Assembly (NCBI GenBank): GCA_019750915.1
Contig: JAIENY010000047.1
Coordinates: forward strand, 1 to 64,000
Origin: Xanthobacteraceae bacterium
GTDB taxonomy: Bacteria > Pseudomonadota > Alphaproteobacteria > Rhizobiales > Xanthobacteraceae
DNA: 64,000 nucleotides
Reading direction: 5' to 3'
The notes beneath the pieces were generated by a model. The model was not told the origin of the DNA and made no database searches. It saw only the letters and a program-made list of their open reading frames with translations. Both the position numbers and the translations under genes were made by a program. Below are positions 28,171-35,838 of this stretch, in pieces. The number at the start of each line of letters is the position of its first letter. Position 1 is the first letter of the stretch.

Positions 28171-28363
28171 GCTCATTCTCCCAAAATTCATAGTTTTAAA
28201 AATTATACTGGTTTATCAGTGACACGGCAGTTTTTTCGGGAGCCCTGTGAAAACCGATCATGTGGTGCGATTGCCACAACCCGGCCTCTTAAGATCAGTG
28301 GTGCTCTGGACACGGTGAGTGGCCGACAGATAAAGTCACGCGGTATTCAATGTGGGGAAAATT

Positions 28364-28432
28364 ATGTCGATTCCTTTGATGGGGCCACCGCCGCCGCCGC
28401 CAATCTATCCGTCAGCGGATGCAATCAACTAA
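28364..28432 (+). CDS. Polyproline micro-peptide 1 (22 aa)
   Basis: Encodes M-S-I-P-L-M-G, six Pro, then I-Y-P-S-A-D-A-I-N and TAA. GGGGA lies about 7 bases before the ATG. It is the first of four tandem micro-genes with the shared pattern L-[ML]-G-Pro(6+), and has the longest tail. Pro codons are CCA and CCG mixed. Too short for standard gene calling; the case rests on four independent copies each with a ribosome-binding site. Function unknown. Confidence 0.7.
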   Translation: MSIPLMGPPPPPPIYPSADAIN

Positions 28433-28503
28433 ACGCACCGCGGTCGCGTAGCACAGATACGCGCCTCGCGAGCGTCTCAACAAGCTAACAAGAGAGGATC
28501 ACA

Positions 28504-28557
28504 ATGATCGTACTGATGGGACCACCACCGCCGCCGCCGGCAGATTTGAGAGCTTAA
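28504..28557 (+). CDS. Polyproline micro-peptide 2 (17 aa)
   Basis: Encodes M-I-V-L-M-G, six Pro, A-D-L-R-A, TAA. AGAGGA lies 6 bases before the ATG. The 71 bases between it and copy 1 share no obvious similarity with the other spacers, so the copies are conserved in the peptide rather than in flanking DNA. Likely co-transcribed with the other three. Confidence 0.7.
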   Translation: MIVLMGPPPPPPADLRA

Positions 28558-28629
28558 GGCCGCCATCCCGGTTTTCGGGCATTTGATGGAATTGGCTCGA
28601 TTGTTTTTCAAAGCGTAAGGAGTTTGAGC

Positions 28630-28686
28630 ATGAATGTTTTGATGGGACCGCCACCGCCTCCGCCGCCACCACCGCCAGTCGGGTAG
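28630..28686 (+). CDS. Polyproline micro-peptide 3 (18 aa)
   Basis: Encodes M-N-V-L-M-G, ten Pro, V-G, TAG. It has the strongest ribosome-binding site of the set (AAGGAG, 8 bases before ATG), and the block GGAGTTTGAGC before the ATG is repeated almost exactly before copy 4. It has the longest Pro run of the four. Confidence 0.7.
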   Translation: MNVLMGPPPPPPPPPPVG

Positions 28687-28775
28687 TGATCCGGACGGTT
28701 TGAACTGATTTCGGCTACGCCGGTCAGAGACCGGAATTCGACCTGTTATTCATCCGTTACTGGGGGAGCTTGAGC

Positions 28776-28820
28776 ATGGGCATATTGCTGGGACCGCCGC
28801 CACCACCACCAGCTACATAA
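28776..28820 (+). CDS. Polyproline micro-peptide 4 (14 aa)
   Basis: Encodes M-G-I-L-L-G, six Pro, A-T, TAA. GGGGGAG lies 8 bases before the ATG, within GGAGCTTGAGC, one base different from copy 3. It is the shortest copy and has Leu in place of the second Met. A rho-independent terminator follows 70 bases downstream, closing the micro-gene unit before the GT2 gene. Confidence 0.7.
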   Translation: MGILLGPPPPPPAT

Positions 28821-28890
28821 AGTTGGCTGGACCCACTGGCGAAAAATCTTTCGGTTTTTCCTATTGTGCGGGCTGTGGCAAAGAACATTA

Positions 28891-28920
28891 AATGGCCCGG
28901 CATTCGTCGGGCCATTTTTT
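28891..28920 (+). terminator. Terminator of the micro-peptide unit
   Basis: AATGGCCCG/CGGGCCATT, 9-bp stem with an 8-base loop, then TTTT. It isolates the four micro-genes from the GT2 gene, meaning their transcript can be short and separate. Confidence 0.88.
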
Positions 28921-28975
28921 ATTGTCATTTGGTTATCAAACGAGCACGGCGCGTGCCGTGCCCTGGATTTCGATC

Positions 28976-29896
28976 ATGAAGCCACCGTTTGAGAAGAACG
29001 AGATTGCTGTCGTCATCCCGACCTACAATCGCGCTCAATCGATCGGGCGAACGATTGAAAGCGTTCTGGCAGCGGACACGCCGGGCATGGAAATTTTCGT
29101 CGTCGATGATGGGTCTACCGACCAAACGGCACAGGTGCTGCATCGGTACGCGAACAGAATCAACATCATCACTCTCGAGGGGCGGCACGGCGCCAATCAT
29201 GCCCGGAATGTCGGAGCCGCGGCATCACATACGCCGATTCTGGCATTTCTGGATTCGGACGATACCTTTCACCCCTCCCGCCCCAGCCGCCTGATCGCCT
29301 ATTACAAAGCCAACCCCGACGTCGATGCAGTCCTCGACAGCTTTATGGTCAAGCGCAGAGGCGTTGAACGCGACGCTCGGCAACCGGAGGGACCAATCAG
29401 CGGACAGGAATTTGCGCATCTCCTGATCGCACACGCCATTCCGCTGACGAACTCGGCGCTATCGATCCGACGCGAGGCCTTCGACGCGGTCGGCGGATAT
29501 GATGCAACATTGTATCGTCATCAGGACAGGGACCTTTTGCTGAAACTGGCCAGGGCTCATCGAATCGTGCTCGGGACAGGAAAGGATCTTCTGAAGATTC
29601 AAAGTCCGGACTCGATGTCGCGGCAGGGTCCCGATTACGTCGCAGCGGTCGCCGCAATCGTTGAGCGCCATCCGCAGTTTCGCGCCCCGCAATACCACGA
29701 TCTGCTTCGCTATCTGGCCGTGCGCGGGATTTTGAAAATGCTGATCGCTGGGCGGTTTTTCTCAGCTTTTGAGGAAATCCGCGCCCTGAAAAATTGCCCG
29801 ACGCTTCCCCGATCGCTGGTGGATTGCTTCGTGCACTACCGCGCCGGGAAAAAGGTTCGCAGCAATGCGCGTGCCGCGGCCTATGGCCGTTCGTAA
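28976..29896 (+). CDS. Glycosyltransferase family 2
   Basis: 306 residues. I-A-V-V-I-P-T-Y-N-R-A (10-20), F-V-V-D-D-G-S-T-D (41-49), N-H-A-R-N-V-G and L-D-S-D-D-T (92-97) give the GT-A nucleotide-sugar fold with its D-x-D metal site. It would transfer a sugar in the cytoplasm; the acceptor is unknown. The ATG at 28976 has only a weak ribosome site; a longer start at 28892 would run through the terminator and is rejected. Next gene 36 bases downstream. Confidence 0.85.
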   Translation: MKPPFEKNEIAVVIPTYNRAQSIGRTIESVLAADTPGMEIFVVDDGSTDQTAQVLHRYANRINIITLEGRHGANHARNVGAAASHTPILAFLDSDDTFHPSRPSRLIAYYKANPDVDAVLDSFMVKRRGVERDARQPEGPISGQEFAHLLIAHAIPLTNSALSIRREAFDAVGGYDATLYRHQDRDLLLKLARAHRIVLGTGKDLLKIQSPDSMSRQGPDYVAAVAAIVERHPQFRAPQYHDLLRYLAVRGILKMLIAGRFFSAFEEIRALKNCPTLPRSLVDCFVHYRAGKKVRSNARAAAYGRS

Positions 29897-29932
29897 GTCC
29901 TCCCCGGCGATTCACGACGGCAGGAGCTCGAT

Positions 29933-30904
29933 ATGATCGTTCTCATCACCGCCAGAGGACACGGCTATACGTTACGCAGCATCCGGAACGGCAAATTCGG
30001 TTTTCCTACGCCAGCTTTAAAAATCGTAAGTTACGATGCGATGTTGCGTGCACGGCGGGTCCCGCGCGCCACCTACATCTTTTCGGATATCGAACGTTTG
30101 TCTCCGTTCGAATTGCGCATGGCTTCGGAGCTTTACCGGGCGATGCAGGCGCGGGGCCTGAAATGCCTCAATGACCCTGCCAGAGTGAAATCGAGGTTCG
30201 GCCTGCTGCGAACCCTTCACCGCGAAGGCATCAATCCTTTCAACTGTTACCGCGCGGACGAATATCCCGAGCCCGCACGCTTTCCCGTTTTCATCCGCTA
30301 CGAATCCGACCATGGCGTTCCGCTTTCGCTTTTGCTCGACTCGCAGTCGGCTCTTGACGCAGCGTTGAAATCGCTGGAATCCGACGGCATTCCGCAGCGG
30401 GGTGTGGTCGTCACCGAGTATTGCGCGGAGTCGGGCAGCACAGGTCTTTTCAGTAAATGGGGCGCGTTCCGTATCGGAGGGCCGCCTTTTGTCGATCACG
30501 TTGCTGTCGAGAAAAACTGGCTGGTCAAGTATGGCAAGTGGGACGACCTGACAGACGAGATTGTGCGCGACGAACATGATGCTGTATCGGCCAATCGGGT
30601 CAGCGCTGCGCTGGCGCGCGCCTTCGATCTGGCGAACATCGAGTTCGGCCGCGCCGATTTCGCGATCATCGGCGGCGAGACCGTCATCTACGAAATCAAC
30701 ACCAATCCGTATATCGGCCCGTTCGTGCCCGACCCGAAGCCCTTGAGGCTCAAGACCCAGGAAATCGCACGCACGCGTTTCGGCAAGGCGCTGGCCGAAA
30801 TCGATACCGACGGCGATGGAAACGTGAGCATCGACGCAACGCCCCTGCTGCGAAAATGCCGGCAGTGGTGGCGGATCGGCTGGATGCTGCCGAAGTATCC
30901 TTGA
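29933..30904 (+). CDS. ATP-grasp protein with C-terminal EF-hand-like loop
   Basis: 323 residues. A central/C-terminal ATP-grasp fold is indicated by V-F-I-R-Y-E, V-V-V-T-E-Y-C-A, F-G-R-A-D-F-A-I-I-G-G and V-I-Y-E-I-N-T-N-P (254-259, metal-binding Glu and Asn). Near residue 291 a D-T-D-G-D-G-N-V-S-I-D loop resembles a calcium-binding EF-hand/dockerin loop. ATP-grasp enzymes form carboxylate-amine or thioester bonds; some tailor ribosomal peptides. It follows GT2 by 36 bases (GGCAGGAG before ATG), probably in one operon. Confidence 0.8.
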   Translation: MIVLITARGHGYTLRSIRNGKFGFPTPALKIVSYDAMLRARRVPRATYIFSDIERLSPFELRMASELYRAMQARGLKCLNDPARVKSRFGLLRTLHREGINPFNCYRADEYPEPARFPVFIRYESDHGVPLSLLLDSQSALDAALKSLESDGIPQRGVVVTEYCAESGSTGLFSKWGAFRIGGPPFVDHVAVEKNWLVKYGKWDDLTDEIVRDEHDAVSANRVSAALARAFDLANIEFGRADFAIIGGETVIYEINTNPYIGPFVPDPKPLRLKTQEIARTRFGKALAEIDTDGDGNVSIDATPLLRKCRQWWRIGWMLPKYP

Positions 30905-31233
30905 GGCAGCAATGCCGGCTGCCGCCTGCGGACGATCGGGCACCGGCGAGAATGGAAATCCCGCGAACGCCGGGGCGTTCCCGGATTACCCGCGAATGTC
31001 CGACTTTAAAAGCGGTCACTCCCGGCGCGTCCGTCGATTTTCCATTGAATGATCTGATAGACGGCTCGAAGCGATCCCGTTAGGATCGGGTGACTTTTAT
31101 TTTTCTATACTCAAGTCATTAGCTCACAAACATTGCGCCTTTATCAGAAGGGGCATGGCCAAGGCTGGCAGCCGCTGTTTTACCAGGCACAGAGGAGGTG
31201 TTTGTGAATCTGTCGGGTTAGGCAGGGATTTCT
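30905..31233. other. Intergenic region, AT-rich towards the right
   Basis: 329 bases without a convincing gene. CCCG-TTAGGAT-CGGG near 31075-31092 followed by a T-rich stretch may be a weak terminator for the ATP-grasp gene. The following AT-rich stretch (31093-31135) is a likely promoter region for the acyltransferase-P450 pair. At 31193 there is AGGAGG, then GTG at 31204 and TAG at 31219, in frame with the acyltransferase. Confidence 0.5.
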
Positions 31234-31920
31234 ATGGGCAGATGGCGATCGATCAAGAAGTCCGTTTTCAGGAATGTTCTTGCGATGTCTTCAACGCAGT
31301 GGCTCTTAAGCGGCCTTGGCGCGTTTTATATTCTTATTGTGAAGTGGACCTCATCGGTCGAACTGCAGACACCTCCGACATCGGATCCCGCCATCATTGC
31401 ACTGTGGCACGGCAAGCTGGCGCTCTTACATTATCTCCGCGCCGGAAACGCACCGCTGGTCGCACTCATCAGCCCGCACCGTGACGGGCGTCTGATCAGC
31501 AAATGCGCCTGGTACTTTGGAATCGAAACGGTTGCAGGCTCCGTCAACCATCGTAACATTCGCGCTCCGCTGGCCCTGATACGCCACGCCAGATCGGGAA
31601 AAACCATTTTCATTACACCGGACGGTCCAAGAGGTCCGCGTAATCAGGTCAACCCGAGCGTTATTGAGCTCGCGAGAGTGACCCGCGTTCCCATCGTCCC
31701 GGTATCGATCGGCATGAGCCGCGGGATCGAAATCAACAGCTGGGATCGCTTTACAGTGCCCCTGCCGTTCTCGCATGTCGTGGTGTCGTGGGGCCAACCG
31801 ATTTTAGTACGACCCGATCAAACCACAGAGGCCCTCTGCAGTCATTTGCAACAACAACTCGCCGCGCTGGAATTGAAGGTCGATCAGCGCGCACGAGGGG
31901 AAGAGGCGATAGCCCGATGA
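31234..31920 (+). CDS. Lysophospholipid acyltransferase-like protein (DUF374 type)
   Basis: 228 residues. A-L-W-H-G-K (57-61), I-S-P-H-R-D-G (79-85, acyltransferase His/Asp) and F-I-T-P-D-G-P-R-G-P (about 126-135) define the DUF374/LPLAT family, which includes KDO-lipid A-type acyltransferase relatives. It should be membrane-associated and move an acyl chain to a lipid or saccharide acceptor. GCAGGGA lies about 6 bases before the ATG. An in-frame GTG with stronger AGGAGG lies 30 bases upstream but is cut off by TAG. Coupled to the P450 by ATGA. Confidence 0.85.
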   Translation: MGRWRSIKKSVFRNVLAMSSTQWLLSGLGAFYILIVKWTSSVELQTPPTSDPAIIALWHGKLALLHYLRAGNAPLVALISPHRDGRLISKCAWYFGIETVAGSVNHRNIRAPLALIRHARSGKTIFITPDGPRGPRNQVNPSVIELARVTRVPIVPVSIGMSRGIEINSWDRFTVPLPFSHVVVSWGQPILVRPDQTTEALCSHLQQQLAALELKVDQRARGEEAIAR

Positions 31921-33320
31921 CCAATTCCTTGATCGAAAAGAATTTCGCCTATGCATTGAACTATATCACCTCGATGGCAAGGGAGCCGTTGCGTTGTATG
32001 CGGCACATGGGGCTTGAGAGCCCGTCAGCCGTCGCCATGCAGGGAGCGCCTTCCGGAAAGGGACGCCGCCTTTTTTACCTGACCGGCGGAGAGAATGTCC
32101 GGCCGATCTACAACAACCCCCACACCTATTTTACGTCGAATGTTCCACTTCGCGCCCCCGGCGGCGGCGCGCAATCGCGCCTGCGACGAGGACTGATCGG
32201 AGCCCAGGGCGAGGAACACAAACATTATCGCGCCGCGTTCACCGCACACGCCGGGCGCGCGATGATGACCGAATTCGCATCCGACGTGGCGACACACGCT
32301 TCGCGCTGGCTTGAGGCGATACCGGTCGGCACTCCAGTCGATCTGGTCACGCAGATCAGCGATCTGGTGCGATATTATTCGGTTGCCATGATGTTCAAGG
32401 ATGACGATCCGGAAGCAGCGATAAACATCGGACGAAAGATCACCGCCTGGATCGAACTCGGCTACAACGCAAAAAATGTGCTCTTCCCGGTCAACATTCC
32501 AGGCTCACCCTATGCTCAGTATCGCAAAATCTCGGAGGAGCTTGAACTTGACCTGATCAAATGGGCAGACGCGCGGCGCGGACTCAGCGCAAAACGCGAC
32601 ATCCTCTCAATGTTCGTCAATGGCCCGGATGAATCAGGTCAGCCATTATCCGATGATCGCCTTGCCGGCCATATCGCAACGATTTATGCGGCGGCGTTTA
32701 CCTCATCGGTCTCGGCGCTGATCTGGGCCGTGTTCCTGCTGGCGCAGCACCCAACCATCGCTCATGACCTGTGCGATGAAATTACCGGTGCGGGGATTGA
32801 TCCGGCGACGGACGGCATGAGGCTGCTTGAGCTCCCGCTACTGGACCGCGTCCTGAAGGAAAGCATGCGATTGTTCACGCCGGTACCCTATCAGGTAAGA
32901 CGGGTGACGGCCGATACCCGCGCCAACGATATAAGCTACGCGCACCGCGACATTATCGTCATCGGGGCATGGGCAACCAACCGTCTGCGTTCCGTTTATC
33001 GCGACGCGGACTCTTTTCAACCTGAGCGCTGGTTGACGAACGACGCGAACAATTACGATTATCTTGTCTTCAGCGCGGGTCCGCGCCGCTGCGTCGGCTA
33101 TGCGCTCGCACAGATCATGGTCAAGATCACCCTTGCGACCATCCTGATGAGGAGACATCCCACTCTGATCGCCGGTCAGCGCATCGACACCAAGGTTGCC
33201 GTCACGCTCAGAACAAAGCAGCCGATCATGGCCCTGTTCAACGACGCCACGCGTCATTTCGAGCGACAACCTGTCGAAGGCAGCGCTGCGAATTTGTATC
33301 GCGTGACTGAGACGGCGTAG
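31917..33320 (+). CDS. Cytochrome P450
   Basis: 467 residues. H-x-x-x-R in the C-helix (G-E-E-H-K-H-Y-R, about 98-105), A-A-F-T-S-S in the I-helix (oxygen activation Thr), E-S-M-R (E-x-x-R), and F-S-A-G-P-R-R-C-V-G-Y-A with haem-ligating Cys 392. Length fits a soluble bacterial or CYP-class monooxygenase. Substrate and redox partner are unknown; no ferredoxin is adjacent. ATGA overlap with the acyltransferase stop implies coupled translation and a shared pathway. Confidence 0.92.
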   Translation: MTNSLIEKNFAYALNYITSMAREPLRCMRHMGLESPSAVAMQGAPSGKGRRLFYLTGGENVRPIYNNPHTYFTSNVPLRAPGGGAQSRLRRGLIGAQGEEHKHYRAAFTAHAGRAMMTEFASDVATHASRWLEAIPVGTPVDLVTQISDLVRYYSVAMMFKDDDPEAAINIGRKITAWIELGYNAKNVLFPVNIPGSPYAQYRKISEELELDLIKWADARRGLSAKRDILSMFVNGPDESGQPLSDDRLAGHIATIYAAAFTSSVSALIWAVFLLAQHPTIAHDLCDEITGAGIDPATDGMRLLELPLLDRVLKESMRLFTPVPYQVRRVTADTRANDISYAHRDIIVIGAWATNRLRSVYRDADSFQPERWLTNDANNYDYLVFSAGPRRCVGYALAQIMVKITLATILMRRHPTLIAGQRIDTKVAVTLRTKQPIMALFNDATRHFERQPVEGSAANLYRVTETA

Positions 33321-33383
33321 GTTGAAAAACGCATCGACCGGTGCCGACCGTACTCTGGAAACGAGCGCACACCGGCCTCAGGG

Positions 33384-34700
33384 CTAATTTACCGACTCTC
33401 CATCCGAAGGCTTGATCACGAGCGGAATATCCGGCCGGATAAACCAGACCAGCGCCGCGCCAATGAAAAGAATCACCACGGCCGTGATGAATGGCACGTT
33501 CCAATCACCGGACAGATCAATCAGCCAGCCAAAGACGATCGGGGATACGATTCCCGACAACCCAAATCCGAGCGTCATCAGGCTGGTCGCGATGCCCGCA
33601 TATAGCGGCGTGATGTCCATGCAGACCGCCCACATCGGCGCCACAACAAGTTCAACGCAGAAAAACGAAAGGGCCAATAGAGGAACGACCCAATAAAGAT
33701 CCGACATGAAAAGCGTGGGAAGCATGAGGCACCCCCCGCCCAACATTCCGACGAACATCACGCCGCAGCGCGCAAGGCGCAGATTGCCGGTTCGGATCAG
33801 GAGTTTGTCCGTGACCAGACCTCCAACGGTATCGCCCACCATCCCGCCGCCGATCAGCAGTCCTGAAAAAATCGCTGAACGTTTCAGATCCTGGTGGTGG
33901 TGATTCATGAAGTACAGAGGCAGCCATGAACTGAACACCCACAACGTCCATCCATAGCAGAACTCAACGAGGGTCGCTGGCCAGATACGCCGTATCAACG
34001 CGAGGAAGGGTGTCTTTCCCTTCTTGTTTCGAGGCCGGGGCACTTCGAGCTCGGCGGCTTCGGCCGCCGTCAGCAGACGATGCTCGAACGGATCGTCCCG
34101 ATAGAACAGCAGCCAAATCACGCCCCAGACCAAAGCAAGCGCGCCGCATACATAGAATGAAAGACGCCAGCCATCCAGAAGGATGATGGAAGCAACCAAT
34201 GGCGGGGCCACCGCGCCACCCAGTCGTGCGAAACTGTGAGTGACACCCTGAATCCATCCGAACAGCCTGGTCGGATACCAGTTGCGCATGGCATGCGTCG
34301 CTGACGGAAATGCTGGGCCCTCTCCAATTCCGACGGCGAGCCGCGCCGCAAACAGGGTCAGAAATCCGCCGACAAGCCCACTCGACATCGTACCGATACC
34401 AACGATGATCGCGCAGATGAACAGCAATCGCCGGCCGCCAAAGCGATATGCAAGCCACCCTCCTGAAAACTGCCCCGCCAGATAGCTCCACGAAAACGCG
34501 CTGAAGATGAGCCCGAGCTCAATATTACTCAGAGCGAATTCCTTTTGTATGAAGCTGGCAGACTGCGAGATGTTCACCCGATCGAGATAGAAAATCGCGT
34601 ACATCCCGCACAGGATCACGGTGAGCCATGATCGTGCAGGTATTCCGACGCGTGTTACAGGCTTCTGAGATCGCCGAGACAGCTCTACGCTGGAATCCAT
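33384..34700 (-). CDS. MFS transporter (anion:cation symporter type)
   Basis: 438 residues with twelve predicted membrane helices. F-Y-L-D-R-V-N-I-S-Q in helix 1 and T-H-A-M-R-N-W-Y-P mid-way mark the ACS family (hexuronate, tartrate, phthalate-type organic anions). ATG 34700 follows GGAGGGG; a GTG at 34715 is less likely. It is clearly paralogous to the transporter at 37035, sharing S-F-A-R-L-G-G-A and R-N-W-Y-P blocks. Probably imports an organic acid handled by the neighbouring oxidoreductase. Confidence 0.9.
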   Translation of the reverse strand: MDSSVELSRRSQKPVTRVGIPARSWLTVILCGMYAIFYLDRVNISQSASFIQKEFALSNIELGLIFSAFSWSYLAGQFSGGWLAYRFGGRRLLFICAIIVGIGTMSSGLVGGFLTLFAARLAVGIGEGPAFPSATHAMRNWYPTRLFGWIQGVTHSFARLGGAVAPPLVASIILLDGWRLSFYVCGALALVWGVIWLLFYRDDPFEHRLLTAAEAAELEVPRPRNKKGKTPFLALIRRIWPATLVEFCYGWTLWVFSSWLPLYFMNHHHQDLKRSAIFSGLLIGGGMVGDTVGGLVTDKLLIRTGNLRLARCGVMFVGMLGGGCLMLPTLFMSDLYWVVPLLALSFFCVELVVAPMWAVCMDITPLYAGIATSLMTLGFGLSGIVSPIVFGWLIDLSGDWNVPFITAVVILFIGAALVWFIRPDIPLVIKPSDGESVN

Positions 34701-34779
34701 ATCCGTCCCCTCCACTGATGCGCGATTTGTTTTTCCGCTGGACGCGGACCATCGCTTCGATCGGATTATCGATAGAATT

Positions 34780-34820
34780 AAGGGGCGGTGAGCCGCGTCA
34801 GCTCACCGCCCCTTGTTTTT
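34780..34820. terminator. Inverted repeat between LLM gene and MFS gene
   Basis: AAGGGGCGGTGAGC/GCTCACCGCCCCTT, 14-bp stem and 7-base loop. On the plus strand it is followed by GTTTTTATTTT; on the minus strand, where the LLM gene ends at 34819, by TTAATTCT. It could end LLM transcription and so set unequal levels of LLM and MFS. Confidence 0.65.
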
Positions 34821-35763
34821 ATTTTCTGAAAGCCGGCATGATTTCGTTCGCGAAGTGCCTCATGCCCTCAAGCGGAGGGATCGGCTGGATGACGAGATGC
34901 GTCACGCCAGCCTCCTGCCACGCCCGAACCCGCTCGATACAATCTTCGGTCGTGCCCCACAGGTTTTCGTTCAGGACATCCTGTGGCGTGGGCGGAACAG
35001 CGAAGCGATGCTTGCGTTCAAGCGCGTAGAGTTCGCTCCACTTCGTGACGTCCTTATCTGGAAGTCCCGCGAGACAAACGGTCGAAAGTGCAATCGGAAT
35101 CTTGCGGCCGGCCCGCCGCTCCATGTCTTTCGCCCATTCCCGAATGGTCTCCGGTGGCTTTGAGTAGATAAACCAGCAATCTCCGATATCGGCGGTTAAT
35201 TGCCGGGTCGCCTCCGAATCTCCTGGCACCCAGATCGGAATATGCGGCTTCTGAACTGGCTTGGGTTCGAGAATCGCGTCTTTCACCTCGTAGTACTTGC
35301 CTTTGTAGCTGACGCGGGCCTCGGTCCACATCCGCTTGGCGATCACGAGCGATTCCCGCAGACGGTCCACACGATCGTCATGCTCATCCCAAGGCATTCC
35401 GTATCCAGCCGTTTCGTCCTTGAACCAGGCTGAACCGAGCGAATAGTAAAGGCGACCGCCAAACATAACGTCGAACGTCGCCGCCATTTTCGCCATCAAG
35501 GCGGGATTGCGGAATGAATTATTGAACGTGTGCCCGCCGAACTTCACCTTCGTCGTCAGAGCTGCCAGCGCGGAGAGCACCGTCCAGTTTTCGAGCATGG
35601 GCACTTCCTTGCTCATATGCGCGTTAATGACGTGGTCAGGCAGCCAAACCGAATCGAAGCCGAGTTGTTCGGCTTCGAGCGCCATATCGCGCGTATAATC
35701 CCAACCTTGTCCTTTCGCGCCCATTTCGCCCTGAACGGCCAAGCGCACACCAAATTCCATCAT
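34819..35763 (-). CDS. LLM-class flavin-dependent oxidoreductase
   Basis: 314 residues of the luciferase-like monooxygenase TIM-barrel: A-E-Q-L-G-F-D-S-V-W-L-P-D-H, P-A-L-M-A-K-M-A-A-T, G-G-R-L-Y-Y-S-L-G-S-A-W and P-I-W-V-P-G-D-S. The family uses FMNH2 or F420. It may be a monooxygenase or dehydrogenase for the compound brought in by the MFS protein. Tandem ATGs at 35763 and 35760. Divergent from the Crp/Fnr-type gene, with a palindrome between. Confidence 0.88.
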   Translation of the reverse strand: MMEFGVRLAVQGEMGAKGQGWDYTRDMALEAEQLGFDSVWLPDHVINAHMSKEVPMLENWTVLSALAALTTKVKFGGHTFNNSFRNPALMAKMAATFDVMFGGRLYYSLGSAWFKDETAGYGMPWDEHDDRVDRLRESLVIAKRMWTEARVSYKGKYYEVKDAILEPKPVQKPHIPIWVPGDSEATRQLTADIGDCWFIYSKPPETIREWAKDMERRAGRKIPIALSTVCLAGLPDKDVTKWSELYALERKHRFAVPPTPQDVLNENLWGTTEDCIERVRAWQEAGVTHLVIQPIPPLEGMRHFANEIMPAFRK

Positions 35764-35820
35764 TTTTCTCCCGAAGGCTTGTTATGACGGCAAGCTGTAG
35801 CGCTGGACCGAGGGTGCCTT

Positions 35821-35838
35821 CTGTCAGCCAACTGACAG
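35821..35838. promoter_or_regulatory. Palindrome CTGTCAG-CCAA-CTGACAG
   Basis: Perfect 7-base arms, 4-base centre, 58 bases before the LLM start and 155 before the Crp-type gene. The same core recurs at 36752, so it is probably the operator of the adjacent Crp/Fnr-type regulator. Confidence 0.6.

Noticed and set aside
28259-28291. Ten-codon frame M-W-C-D-C-H-N-P-A-S upstream of the micro-genes
   Set aside because: No Shine-Dalgarno sequence and no repeat of the polyproline pattern; probably chance.
28364-28820. Polyproline micro-genes as a simple CCG microsatellite
   Set aside because: Runs are interrupted by CCA/CCT, lie in four separate places, and each is framed by start, L-x-G, stop and ribosome site.
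28746-28928. 60-codon minus-strand frame with a Trp run opposite polyproline copy 4
   Set aside because: The Trp run is the antisense of Pro codons; no ribosome site; it crosses the terminator.
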